Positions 37,593 to 45,743 are shown, numbered from the stretch's first letter. The stretch is DNA of 64,000 nt from Flavobacterium cheongpyeongense (GCF_003202435.1 NZ_QJHK01000011.1:92879-156878); one strand, 5' to 3'. Notes: generated by a model not told the origin, from the letters alone. Translations and numbers: made by a program.

Positions 37593-38411
37593 ATGAAAAT
37601 TAAATCTTTACTTCTTATTACGATTCTAACAATATTTTGTGGTTGTAGTTCGAGTTTTGTTCAAGTATTTGAAACAAATACAGAAAATAAAAACATAATA
37701 AATGAAGATAGTTATATCTATGAAAATGACAGTATTAAAATTACTTACAACTTTTGGGAAGACAATGGAAAGATGAGTTTTATAGTTTATAATAAGCTTA
37801 AAAAGCCATTATATATTGATTGGAAAAAATCATCTTATATAAGTAATACTGTCAAAATTAATTATTGGGAAGACATAACTACAACTAATAGCGTTGAAGC
37901 AAGACAAACGATTATTGACAATAAAAAATTTAATACTGGATTTAATATTAGAAAATATTATTTAGCAAATTCAATTGGCGTAAGTTAGTCCGTATCTTCA
38001 AAACCAGAAAAAATAACATTCATTCCGCCGAATTCAAATTATTTTAGAACGCAATTTAAATTATTACCAATCAAGGAACTTAAAGTAAAAAATTATAATT
38101 CCATCGTAATTCCTAATCTAAACAATAAAGAAAAGATGGAAAATGCTCTTAAGAAAAACTTCTCGAAAAATGAAAGTCCCCTAGTTTTTAGAAATTTTAT
38201 AACAATGTCATACAATGAAAATTTCACAACTGAATTCTATGTTGACAACGAATTTTATGTTTCTAAAGTCACTAAACTCAAGTCTAATCAATTTGAGGCA
38301 ATAAAGCGAAAAGAAAATAGTGCGTTTTTTGAAAAAAGCGAAGATGGGAAACTACTAAAAATTAATCCTTATAAAAGTGAAAAATCATTTTATGTAATCA
38401 TTAAGCAATAA
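37593..38411 (+). pseudogene. Lipoprotein gene of cassette 1, interrupted by one in-frame TAG
   Basis: A lipoprotein signal (MKIKSLLLITILTIFCGCSSS, lipobox FCGC) begins at 37593. The frame runs to TAG at 37986-37988 (132 codons) and continues in the same frame without other stops through SSKPEKITFIPP... to TAA at 38411, giving 272 codons in total. The continuous frame, including 49 open codons before the first downstream ATG (38136), shows this is one gene with a nonsense change (CAG to TAG would restore Gln). A sequencing error or readthrough cannot be excluded. No family recognised. It lies inside a cassette-like unit bounded by complementary half-sites. Confidence 0.7.
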
Positions 38412-38416
38412 ACACA

Positions 38417-38551
38417 GCCACCAACAGCCGTTACACGACATTTGGGCATTTGGCTGAATTTAAAGATAGTTTTGTACTTGAAAGATTTGGCAAATCCGAA
38501 AAGATTACGCTTTTTTAATCCCAAACCTCGTGTAGCGCCAGAACGTTACCA
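38417..38551 (+). repeat. attC-like intercassette repeat 1
   Basis: Starts with GCCACCAACAGCC and ends CAGAACGTTACCA. Inner arms 38425-38438 (CAGCCGTTACACGA) and 38528-38541 (TCGTGTAGCGCCAG) pair at 11 of 14 positions. It shares a TTTGGGCATTTGGCT-type core with repeats 3-5. Confidence 0.6.
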
Positions 38552-38557
38552 ACATTT

Positions 38558-39214
38558 ATGAAGAAAATCATTCTAATAGCGACATTCATTCTCTTTGAAA
38601 AAGCAAATTCCCAGATTAATTTTAGATTTGACACAAACAGTTTTATATTAGGCTTAATGGACGATTATAATGGCCGAACTGTAGCTTTTGAAAGCAAAGA
38701 GTCTGCAAGTTACATTGGAAGTACAAAACCAGAACTAAGCAGAATGTTTTCAGACTCGATTTGTAAAGTTTATAAAATTTCTAAATCAGAAATTACAGAA
38801 AAGCAAAATTCATTCTTCAATGAAAAAATTGCAACTCAAATCAATAATTTTTATTTGAAATATTTAGACGAGGGAATGGATTATTATAATGAAAAGACAC
38901 AGCAATCCTACAAAGTACACAAACTTATTTTGGATGAGCATAAATTTATTTATAACTATCAAAAATTATCCTTTCTTGCGGGAATATTTTACAACTTTGG
39001 TAAACTAGATAATGGGGAAGTAATTTTTAAAACAGCAAATTCCTCAAATTTTAATACCGCTGTACATTTCATTAGTGATCTTGGTTTCAATTATTGTGAA
39101 AAAGCAAAAAAAGAGTATAACATTCCAACTGTTCAAGAAGTAACATTTGTACCATCAGGGGAATACATTGATTTCTTTAAAACATTAGAAAAAAAACGAA
39201 TAAACGGCTGGTAA
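38558..39214 (+). CDS. Secreted hypothetical protein (cassette 2)
   Basis: 218 residues with a signal peptide (cleavage probably after NSQ, residue 19). The mature part has no recognised domain; it contains GMDYYNEKTQQSYKVHKL and two late cysteines at most. Its stop codon TAA lies inside the TGGTAAC half-site that begins the next repeat, an arrangement typical of compact integron cassettes. Function unknown. Confidence 0.7.
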   Translation: MKKIILIATFILFEKANSQINFRFDTNSFILGLMDDYNGRTVAFESKESASYIGSTKPELSRMFSDSICKVYKISKSEITEKQNSFFNEKIATQINNFYLKYLDEGMDYYNEKTQQSYKVHKLILDEHKFIYNYQKLSFLAGIFYNFGKLDNGEVIFKTANSSNFNTAVHFISDLGFNYCEKAKKEYNIPTVQEVTFVPSGEYIDFFKTLEKKRINGW

Positions 39215-39332
39215 CCGTAATCGCGAGATTTCGGTAACGGGAAGTTGCAGTTTCGCGAAGAAAGTTTATCTTGGCAGAGAAAACTCAGACCGCTTTGATC
39301 CGCTACTGACGGTTACAGGAGAGACGTTATGA
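39209..39332 (+). repeat. attC-like intercassette repeat 2
   Basis: Begins TGGTAACCGT (complementary to GTTACCA at 38545) and ends ACGGTTACAGGAGAGACGTTATG. GTAACCGT and ACGGTTAC form an 8-bp outer stem. The interior differs from the other four repeats. Confidence 0.5.
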
Positions 39333-39351
39333 AATATTTTGCAAAGACAAA

Positions 39352-39771
39352 ATGAAAACACTTTATTCTTTAATATTTTTTATCTGTTTCTTAAGCTGTA
39401 AGGAAGGTAAAACTTCTGAAAGCAACAACTCCTGCGACTGTGAAGCAGATTTCAAAACAGAATCAACTATTTACGCAAAAAATGTTAGTCTAAAAATTGA
39501 AAATGACAAAACTGTATTGATTTTCAAATGTGTATCGATGCAAAACTCTTTTATGTCTTTTTCTGATTTCGTTCAAAAAAACAAAGAAAACACAATTAGT
39601 AACGAAATTGAGTGCATTTCAAAAACAAACAATTCGTTAATATTATCAAAGAATTTTGATTATTCAACCGAAGAAATGAAATATATGGAAATAACTAAAG
39701 AAGGTGCACAAGATTCTTTTTTAAGTGAAATAAAAAAAATGATATTGAAATACTTTATATGTTTAAGTTAA
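39352..39771 (+). CDS. Small lipoprotein (cassette 3)
   Basis: 139 residues, lipobox CFLSC (Cys16), then a Ser/Asn-rich linker with CDC. No family recognised. The C-terminal end, KMILKYFICLS, looks unusual for a soluble protein, and the region after the stop still has coding-like composition, so the gene may have lost its true end. It lies between repeats 2 and 3, in the same direction as its neighbours. Confidence 0.6.
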   Translation: MKTLYSLIFFICFLSCKEGKTSESNNSCDCEADFKTESTIYAKNVSLKIENDKTVLIFKCVSMQNSFMSFSDFVQKNKENTISNEIECISKTNNSLILSKNFDYSTEEMKYMEITKEGAQDSFLSEIKKMILKYFICLS

Positions 39772-39816
39772 ATGAGAAAAAAGAAATTTCCTCTGTATTT
39801 AAATAAAAAAACATCG

Positions 39817-39949
39817 CATACAGCCACTACTAAGAATTTAGAAAATTAGCTTAATAAAAAAATGGTTTTCAATTTCGAAATCATTTTGCAGATCCAAAAA
39901 CAGGACTCAATTTAGTTTCAAATTCTCTGTAACAACAGAACGTTATAAG
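39817..39949 (+). repeat. attC-like intercassette repeat 3
   Basis: Begins CATACAGCC, one base short of the expected complement of GTTATG at 39326, and ends ACAGAACGTTATAAG. The core GAATTTAGAAAATTAGCTTAAT is shared with repeats 4 and 5. Confidence 0.55.
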
Positions 39950-39973
39950 CAATTTTAAAACACAGTGTCTAAA

Positions 39974-40303
39974 ATGAAAATTTTTAAATATTCAGTACTA
40001 TTTACTTTAATGACATTGGTATCGTGTACGAACTCAGTGATAATCAATGATGAATTTAAAATTGAATACTTGGAAATGTATTCTTCAGTTTCTTTGCATA
40101 ATGAACACCAAGGTTTTGTTAGTAACGTTACAGAAGCTTATTGGAATAACGATTCTTTAGTAGTTTCAGACGAAACAGGTTGTTTTCTCATTGAATTTGG
40201 AAAAACTAAATACAATGACGAAATGATTAAGATAGAATGCGGAAATTTAAGTCATAAATTAAAAAAAGGAAGTATAAGAAAGTTTATAAAAAATGATGAC
40301 TGA
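39974..40303 (+). CDS. Small lipoprotein (cassette 4)
   Basis: 109 residues from ATG at 39974, chosen over a GTG at 39965 because it gives a clean lipoprotein signal, MKIFKYSVLFTLMTLVSC (Cys18). The rest is a short beta-rich domain of unknown family (YWNNDSLVVSDETGCFLIEFG) and a basic tail. The unit is bounded by GTTATAAG (39942-39949) and CTTATAAC (40317-40324), perfect complements. Confidence 0.62.
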   Translation: MKIFKYSVLFTLMTLVSCTNSVIINDEFKIEYLEMYSSVSLHNEHQGFVSNVTEAYWNNDSLVVSDETGCFLIEFGKTKYNDEMIKIECGNLSHKLKKGSIRKFIKNDD

Positions 40304-40316
40304 CAATAGAAAAATC

Positions 40317-40473
40317 CTTATAACAGCCAGAACGAATTTAGGTAATTGGCTTATGGAAAGTTGGGTTTTGTATTTCTTATGATTGCTTAGCCTGTTCGCT
40401 ATCGCTGGCCAAGCACAATAATGTACTTTTAGTCGCAAGCTCACTGTAGTACCAAAAAGAAGAATGTTGACGG
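40317..40473 (+). repeat. attC-like intercassette repeat 4
   Basis: Begins CTTATAACAGCCAGAACG, then GAATTTAGGTAATTGGCTTA. The middle contains an extra GCTTAGCCTGTTCGCTATCG segment. The right half-site is not clear; a GTTGACGG at 40466 is the best candidate. Confidence 0.5.
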
Positions 40474-40515
40474 TAATTTTACTGAACCTACCACCACAAA
40501 AGAAAACCATAAAAA

Positions 40516-40962
40516 GTGAAACAAGTACTCAAACTTATAACTATTGCTTTAGTAATTATTCCAGTTTTTGCTTTTTCTCAAAAGGACAAAAATTATATTA
40601 TTGTTGGTTATTCCAGCATTTGTTGCGGAACACCATCAGAAAAACCGATAATGGATTATGTCAAAAATTTTGAAAAGAAAAACAAATTGAAGCCATTTGA
40701 AATCTTTGTAGAACACGGTTTAGGAAAAGAAGGCGAACACGCTTTCTATATTGGAACAGATAACTTGAACACCAAATTGACAAAATATTTTATGGACGGA
40801 TTAAAGATTATGGCTACCAATCAAAATAAAAAACGTTCAAAAAATGGAGATGGATATGTAAATGTGGACAATAACCTTATACCAAATTCAACTTTGAAAA
40901 GCATAAAAGTAAAACCGAGAACCAGTATTAGTTCGTTAGAAATTTATGACTACAAAAAATAA
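40516..40962 (+). CDS. Secreted hypothetical protein (cassette 5)
   Basis: 148 residues from GTG at 40516, which gives a proper signal peptide (KQVLKLITIALVIIPVFAFSQ). The mature part includes YSSICCGTPSEKPIMDYVKNF and ends in a basic region. No family recognised. Same strand and same kind of spacing as the other cassette genes, but its outer half-sites do not match each other well. Confidence 0.62.
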   Translation: MKQVLKLITIALVIIPVFAFSQKDKNYIIVGYSSICCGTPSEKPIMDYVKNFEKKNKLKPFEIFVEHGLGKEGEHAFYIGTDNLNTKLTKYFMDGLKIMATNQNKKRSKNGDGYVNVDNNLIPNSTLKSIKVKPRTSISSLEIYDYKK

Positions 40963-40990
40963 ATTGTTTTTCTTGAATAAAAAAAAACCT

Positions 40991-41106
40991 TCTAACAGCT
41001 ACAATCGATTTGTGCAATTAGCTTAATGCAAAATGTTTTGTATTTGGATAACTTACTGGGCCTGTTGACTATCACAAAAAACTAACTGCTAAAAACAACA
41101 AAAATA
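40991..41106 (+). repeat. attC-like intercassette repeat 5 (degenerate right end)
   Basis: Begins TCTAACAGCTACAATCG followed by GATTTGTGCAATTAGCTTAATG, homologous to repeats 3 and 4, and shares GGCCTGTTGACTATC with the middle of repeat 4. The GTT half-site at the right end is not recognisable. Confidence 0.45.
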
Positions 41107-41556
41107 ATGAAGCGAATATCTCTTTATGATAGCCTTGGATTTGGGATGATAGTTAACTTACCAACTGGTATAACTTTCTCTAATCAAACAGGAGGAAATA
41201 AATGTTTACAAGCAGAACTGGAAGGTATTTATATTCCTGTTGGGAATGAAGTTATTATTGAATCGAATATCCTTCATAGCCCAGAAACCGAACTAACAAA
41301 ATATTTTCTCTCTTCAAAATATCAAGGAACTGGTGCAACGAATGGAATTGATCCTGAAGATGTATACGCAATTGAATCAATACTCGAAAAGTATAATTTA
41401 AAAGATTTTATAAGTATTGATAATACAAAACTATGTGAATCACATGAAGCTTGGATATGGGTAAAAATAAATGTAGATTCACAAAATAATTCACTTTTAA
41501 AAAATTTCGACAAAACTTCTTTAAACGGAGTTATTACGTGGAATAATAGTGACTAA
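41107..41556 (+). CDS. Hypothetical cytosolic protein, probably DUF6210-type
   Basis: 149 residues without a signal peptide. The sequence SLGFGMIVNLPTGITFSNQTGG and KYQGTGATNGIDPEDVYAIESIL recalls the DUF6210 family as I remember it; no biochemical role is known. It ends in a tail containing ESHEAWIWVKINV. It follows the last recognisable cassette repeat and precedes gene remnants, so it may be the final cassette. Confidence 0.55.
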   Translation: MKRISLYDSLGFGMIVNLPTGITFSNQTGGNKCLQAELEGIYIPVGNEVIIESNILHSPETELTKYFLSSKYQGTGATNGIDPEDVYAIESILEKYNLKDFISIDNTKLCESHEAWIWVKINVDSQNNSLLKNFDKTSLNGVITWNNSD

Positions 41557-41591
41557 ATTACTTCAACTAAAATCAAATAACTCATTTATAA

Positions 41592-41705
41592 ACACTTACA
41601 AGACACTTTGAAGTTTTTAAAGCAAAAACTCAAAATACAGAAGATGCAAAAATTGACTTTTTAATTGCCGTAAAACAGGTAACCAATGTTAGACGAACTT
41701 TATAA
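41592..41705 (+). pseudogene. C-terminal gene remnant upstream of the DUF1801-like gene
   Basis: About 37 codons read EVFKAKTQNTEDAKIDFLIA and end at TAA 41703-41705, overlapping the next gene's ATG. The composition is clearly protein-like, but a stop lies immediately upstream and there is no start. Probably the tail of a deleted gene; family unknown. Confidence 0.4.
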
Positions 41706-42057
41706 TTACTAACTGAAAAAGGAAGAACCAAACAGGAGTTGTCTGCTTGCATTGCGAAGCATTATTCTTGATCAGGACACAAATATTACCGAAACGAAAA
41801 AGTGGGGAATGCCCTGTTTTTGTTATAAGAAGAAAATGTTTTGCTATTTGTGGACAGATAAAAAAACAAACGAACCTTATATCCTCATGGTAGAAGGCAA
41901 ATATCTTGATTATCCTGAACTGGAAGAAGGTACGCGTTCCCGAATGAAGATTTTCAGAATTAATCCAAACAAAGACTTACCGTTAAAAACAATAGAAACC
42001 ATTTTGCAAAAAGCGTTAGACTTATACAGAAACGGAACAATAAAAATCAAAGAATAA
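41686..42057 (+). pseudogene. DUF1801-like (YdhG-type) protein gene with an early in-frame stop
   Basis: ATG at 41686 gives MLDELYNY, then TAA at 41710-41712, then the same frame continues LKKEEPNRSCLLALRSIILD and KKWGMPCFCYKKKMFCYL to the stop at 42057. The downstream part matches the DUF1801 pattern, whose N-terminus normally includes the codons lost here. Translation could restart at TTG 41752, giving 101 residues, but most likely it is a recent pseudogene. Function of the family is poorly known. Confidence 0.6.
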
Positions 42058-42108
42058 CAGAGAGAAAAACACATAAGTAACGAGAACAAAACCTTCAACT
42101 TGGTACAC

Positions 42109-42175
42109 GTCTGCTGAAAACTAAATATTTTTTTAAACACTTAAATTTATTGTTCATAGGCAATATTTCCTTAAT
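42109..42175. repeat. Insertion-sequence-end-like relic, copy 2
   Basis: Reads GTCTGCTGAAAACTAAATAT and continues to GGCAATATTTCC, matching the copy at 5012-5080 with scattered substitutions. No transposase nearby. Confidence 0.5.
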
Positions 42176-42225
42176 TATTCTATAAACTTTTATAGATTTA
42201 CACTAAGTTTTTAATTATTACTCGC

Positions 42226-42936
42226 ATGCAAAACGCTACTACAAGTCAAAAACAAATTAAGAAAAGAAGTAAAATCGTTGGCTGGATTCCTTTTTTCGCC
42301 ATTATTCCCCTTGGTTTTGGAATCTTTTTATTGGCAAAAAGTCTACTAAGCGATTCATCACCACAAATGGCAAATATTGTTGTGAAAAAGAATGGAAAAT
42401 CATACATCTATTCCAACATGGGTAAATTTATCGTTGAAAATGCAATTAAAAACAAACAAAGTCCGGCAGTAATCGCAACAACATTGATCTACAAAGATGG
42501 AGACGAAATTTTTCTTGATCCAATGAACCTCAGCAATTTCAGTAGTGTGCTATCAGGTAATTGTAAATACTACGATTACAAAGACATTAGCGTCGATGGA
42601 TACGTTACGCAAGATTCAATGAACACCAACAACTTAAAAACACGGATTAGATCAACAAAACAAATTGGGATTCAACTAACTGAAAACTCATTGATTTTGG
42701 AAAACGGAAAGAAAAAATTTCCAATTGTTTGGTCAATCAATTCAAGTACCGGAGAAAAAACAGCCGTGAAAAATTGTGAGAAACATGCCTTTTCTGTTAA
42801 ATCGAATCCATATCCTGGCAAAACGGTTTTTTCCTCCAAAGATTTCATTGTCGTTAATTTGTCTAAAATTGGCCGATACTTTAATCTGAAAACAAACTAC
42901 AATTCCGATGAGAAGATTCTCTATATCGAACAATAA
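42226..42936 (+). CDS. Membrane-anchored hypothetical protein
   Basis: 236 residues. A basic N-terminus is followed by one membrane helix (about 19-39, IVGWIPFFAIIPLGFGIFLLA), with the rest predicted outside the cytoplasm. The C-terminal stretch KDFIVVNLSKIGRYFNLKTNYNSDEKILYIEQ has the look of a copper-amine-oxidase-N/stalk-type domain, a resemblance only. No enzyme motif. Located 50 bp after the insertion-sequence-like relic, so probably part of the accessory block. Confidence 0.6.
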   Translation: MQNATTSQKQIKKRSKIVGWIPFFAIIPLGFGIFLLAKSLLSDSSPQMANIVVKKNGKSYIYSNMGKFIVENAIKNKQSPAVIATTLIYKDGDEIFLDPMNLSNFSSVLSGNCKYYDYKDISVDGYVTQDSMNTNNLKTRIRSTKQIGIQLTENSLILENGKKKFPIVWSINSSTGEKTAVKNCEKHAFSVKSNPYPGKTVFSSKDFIVVNLSKIGRYFNLKTNYNSDEKILYIEQ

Positions 42937-42962
42937 AATCAACTGTGGGGCTTGTTTGCAAA

Positions 42963-43089
42963 GAGTGTCTTTTTTAAATTTATTGGCTTTATGATGATTT
43001 TCGACTATAAATTCGTGTTTTTTTTAGAATAAGGACTACTATTCTAAAAAAATGCCTTATTTTATGATAATAAATTTAAAGAGACTCTA
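42963..43089. mobile_element. MITE-like nested inverted repeat
   Basis: The outer ends AGAGTGTCTTTTTTAAATTT (from 42963) and AAATTTAAAGAGACTCT (to 43089) are inverted copies with a few changes. The centre has a perfect 13-bp inverted repeat, 43019-43031 and 43040-43052 (core TTTAGAATA / TATTCTAAA), around an 8-nt loop. About 127 bp long, non-coding and A/T-rich, it fits a short non-autonomous element or a collapsed insertion sequence. Confidence 0.5.
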
Positions 43090-43138
43090 AAATAAAAAAC
43101 TACCCCTAATTATTAAACTTAATTAACCATCCAAAAAA

Positions 43139-43684
43139 ATGAAGAAAATTCAATTTGTATTTTTATTACTTTTCATTAGCAATCTTTCCTTTAGTCAGAC
43201 AAATTTTAGATTTTACAAAACCATTGAAGATTATTACAACGATAAATTTATACCAGGATATAAAATAGCTCAAAATTCTTTTCTTTATGTCATTTTTGCA
43301 GGAGAAAGCCTCTTGATAAAAACTGACAATGGAACAGAAAGAGTTGGAATTTCTCATTTTTGTGCTGATTTTTACTCTCCTGAAGAGGATCAATTATGGA
43401 GAAGATATAAAAATAAAAGCTACATAATTTTAGCACATGGCGAATTTTGTTTCTATGTTACTCCCGGATTTTCAAGCTCTCCTGAATATTATTCAGAAAC
43501 TATCTCGGGTCCTGTTAAAAAGTTTAAAAGTAAGGTATTGACTAAAAGATTAAAAGAGAAGGGACTTTTAGAAGCCTATAAAAAAGATAAGCCTAAAAGA
43601 GAATTTAAAGATAGTGTAAACGATTATTTTAATAAATTACTGGCCAGAAACATTAAGTATGTCAATTTATTAAACCAAGCATAA
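43139..43684 (+). CDS. Secreted hypothetical protein
   Basis: 181 residues with a clear signal peptide (MKKIQFVFLLLFISNLSFSQ). The mature part contains FAGESLLIKTDNGTERVGISHFCADFY and ends with a Lys-rich helix region. No family recognised. It lies alone between the MITE-like element and a candidate structured RNA, on the same strand as the cassette genes. Confidence 0.65.
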   Translation: MKKIQFVFLLLFISNLSFSQTNFRFYKTIEDYYNDKFIPGYKIAQNSFLYVIFAGESLLIKTDNGTERVGISHFCADFYSPEEDQLWRRYKNKSYIILAHGEFCFYVTPGFSSSPEYYSETISGPVKKFKSKVLTKRLKEKGLLEAYKKDKPKREFKDSVNDYFNKLLARNIKYVNLLNQA

Positions 43685-43728
43685 TGTTTTACCTTGTAAC
43701 AATTTTAAGACAAAATAAAAAATGGTTT

Positions 43729-43815
43729 TGCATTAGCCCGGATTGAAGTAAAAATCCTTTTGATTTTAATCGAGTTCAAAAAAAACTTTTTTTGCAACGG
43801 AAAGTGGGACCAATG
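43729..43815 (+). ncRNA. Candidate Flavo-1-type RNA / flavobacterial intergenic element
   Basis: Begins ATTAGCCCGGATTGAAGTAA, contains ATCCTTTTGA and ends GCAACGGAAAGTGGGACC. The pattern AGCCC-GAT-G-AG...ATCCTTT...CGGAAAG-GGGA is one I recall as the widespread flavobacterial Flavo-1 RNA motif. Function unknown. The match is from memory and covariation was not tested. Confidence 0.45.
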
Positions 43816-43890
43816 TTGCCAAAAAACCAAATGCTGGTGCTACAAAATAATAATCGAACTCCGTTTATAGTTATTAAACCTTCAACTTCG

Positions 43891-43898
43891 TACCTTTG
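43891..43898 (+). promoter_or_regulatory. Candidate -7 box (TACCTTTG) for thiL
   Basis: Matches TAnnTTTG 38 bp before the thiL ATG. No TTG was seen at the expected -33 distance. No TPP riboswitch pattern in the leader. Confidence 0.45.
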
Positions 43899-43936
43899 CA
43901 AACTTGGTAAAAACCAAAAAGCAATAAAGAGACAAA

Positions 43937-44983
43937 ATGATCGAAGATAAAAACCCACAACGTACGAGTATAGCGCAATTAGGCGAATTTGGTTTAATAG
44001 AACATTTAACCAAAAATTTCGATGTTAAACAGGAATCGACTTTAAAAAGTATTGGCGATGATGCTGCAGTTCTTGATTTTAAGGATAAAAAAGTAGTCGT
44101 TTCGACCGATTTATTAATTGAAGGCGTGCATTTTGATTTGGCTTATATGCCCTTGAAACATTTAGGCTATAAAGCTGTGGTTGTAAATGTATCCGACATT
44201 TGTGCTATGAACGCCAAACCCACACAAATAACGGTTTCTGTGGCTGTTTCTAATCGTTTTCCTCTGGAAGCCTTAGAGGAATTGTTTGAAGGAATTACAC
44301 ACGCTGCAAATGAATATAAAGTAGATGTTATTGGTGGGGACACGACCTCATCTCAAAAAGGTTTGATTATCAGTATTACCGCAATTGGGGAAGCTGATGC
44401 AGATGAAATCGTGTACAGAAACGGTGCCAAACAAACTGATTTATTGGTCGTAACCGGTGATATTGGAGCTGCTTATATGGGGTTACAGGTTTTAGAAAGG
44501 GAAAAACAAGTATTTCAGGTTAATCCAAATAATCAACCTGACTTAGATCTTTACACTTATTTAATTGAACGTCAGCTGAAACCTGAAGCCCGAAAAGATG
44601 TCCGAACGCTTTTGCACGCTCTTGAAATCAAACCTACTTCGATGATTGATATTTCAGACGGATTATCTTCTGAGATTATTCATTTGTGTAAACAGTCAAA
44701 AGTGGGCTGTAATTTATACGAAGATAAATTGCCACTGGATCCTCAGTTTATTTCGACTTGCGAGGAGTTTAATATTGACAGCACAACAGTTGCTATTAAT
44801 GGCGGCGAAGATTATGAACTGCTTTTTACAATCGACATTAATGATTTTGATAAGATAAAAGGAAATCCAAACTTCTCGATTATTGGTCATATGGCTGATG
44901 AAAGTGAAGGCATACATCTGGTAACCCGTGCGAATACCAAAATTGCCCTAAAAGCGAGAGGCTGGGATGCTTTGAGTGAGTAA
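43937..44983 (+). CDS. thiL: Thiamine-monophosphate kinase (ThiL)
   Basis: 348 residues, full length. It has the ATP/Mg-binding start SIGDDAAVLDFKDKKVVVSTDLL, VSDICAMNAKPTQ, IGGDTTSSQKG, the central VVTGDIGAAYMG and MIDISDGLSSEI, and NGGEDYELLFT. It phosphorylates thiamine monophosphate to thiamine pyrophosphate in the cytosol, the last step of the pathway. It is a single-gene unit; the next genes are convergent, separated by a symmetric terminator. Confidence 0.96.
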   Translation: MIEDKNPQRTSIAQLGEFGLIEHLTKNFDVKQESTLKSIGDDAAVLDFKDKKVVVSTDLLIEGVHFDLAYMPLKHLGYKAVVVNVSDICAMNAKPTQITVSVAVSNRFPLEALEELFEGITHAANEYKVDVIGGDTTSSQKGLIISITAIGEADADEIVYRNGAKQTDLLVVTGDIGAAYMGLQVLEREKQVFQVNPNNQPDLDLYTYLIERQLKPEARKDVRTLLHALEIKPTSMIDISDGLSSEIIHLCKQSKVGCNLYEDKLPLDPQFISTCEEFNIDSTTVAINGGEDYELLFTIDINDFDKIKGNPNFSIIGHMADESEGIHLVTRANTKIALKARGWDALSE

Positions 44984-45003
44984 TATTTTTAGAAAATCAA
45001 ATA

Positions 45004-45048
45004 AAAATTCCAAATTCCAGCTACATGCTTATTGGAATTTGGAATTTT
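45004..45048. terminator. Bidirectional terminator between thiL and the response regulator gene
   Basis: Perfect 16-bp arms AAAATTCCAAATTCCA (45004-45019) and TGGAATTTGGAATTTT (45033-45048) between convergent genes. Confidence 0.8.
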
Positions 45049-45050
45049 AT

Positions 45051-45743
45051 CTACAAAAGTCCTTTGCTTTTGGCTTCTTTTACTAAATCCTCATCAGAAC
45101 CTGATTTTATTTTGAGCAGTTCTTTCAGTCCTTTTTTTCGCCTTCTTATTGCGTTTATGGAAATAGGAATATAATGTGGCATTTCTTCCTCAGATGTTCC
45201 TTTGGACAAATGAAATAAAATCTGTTTATCAAATTCATCAATCTCAATGGAGTTGTGGGGAGACTGATTCAGCATTTTCTGAACCGACTGACTGTAATAT
45301 TTATCGCTTTTCATGACTTTATCAAAAGCAAAAAGCAATTCATCAAATGTCAGATCATTTTTAATAATCAGTCCATTAGGCTGTATGGTTCTGATAATGG
45401 TTTTAATTTTTAGTAATTCGGTATACATTGTAAGCAAAATAATTTTGCAGTTAGGCATATAATCCAAAATTAATTTTGCTATATCTTCTCCTGAAAAAAT
45501 TTCTTTTTCATCATAAGCCGGCATGCTGATATCTAAAAAAGCAATATCAAAAGGAACGGTTTCAGGATTCGTGATGATTTCATAAGCTGATTTACAATCT
45601 TTTGCCTGCGAAATCAAAAACTCATGGCTTTCAGGATTATAACGTGTTATAGCATTTTTATAACCCTCAATGATAAACGGATGGTCGTCTACAATTAATA
45701 TCCTGCTTGTTTGTTTAAGCGATGGTGGTAAATCAGCTTTCAT
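45051..45743 (-). CDS. LuxR/NarL-like response regulator
   Basis: 230 residues. The receiver domain has VDDHP (Asp19-20), the phospho-acceptor Asp71 in IAFLDISMP and the conserved Lys in LIIKND. The C-terminal HTH (about 160-230, DKQILFHLSKGTSEEEMPHYIPISINAIRRRKKGLKEL) is LuxR-like. The gene overlaps the 3' end of the upstream histidine kinase by 11 bp, so the two form a cognate pair. Targets are not evident. Confidence 0.92.
   Translation of the reverse strand: MKADLPPSLKQTSRILIVDDHPFIIEGYKNAITRYNPESHEFLISQAKDCKSAYEIITNPETVPFDIAFLDISMPAYDEKEIFSGEDIAKLILDYMPNCKIILLTMYTELLKIKTIIRTIQPNGLIIKNDLTFDELLFAFDKVMKSDKYYSQSVQKMLNQSPHNSIEIDEFDKQILFHLSKGTSEEEMPHYIPISINAIRRRKKGLKELLKIKSGSDEDLVKEAKSKGLL

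Noticed and set aside
37414..37596. 60-codon plus-strand frame at the hairpin element
   Set aside because: It runs through a non-coding GC-rich repeat and into the leader of the cassette 1 gene; no coding character.
37345..43936. Integrase, transposase or phage genes for the accessory region
   Set aside because: I read the frames in this stretch and found no recombinase, transposase or phage structural gene; only element ends and repeats are visible.
43685..43936. TPP riboswitch upstream of thiL
   Set aside because: No CTGAGA-type THI-box core was found; the structured-looking segment resembles a different flavobacterial element.
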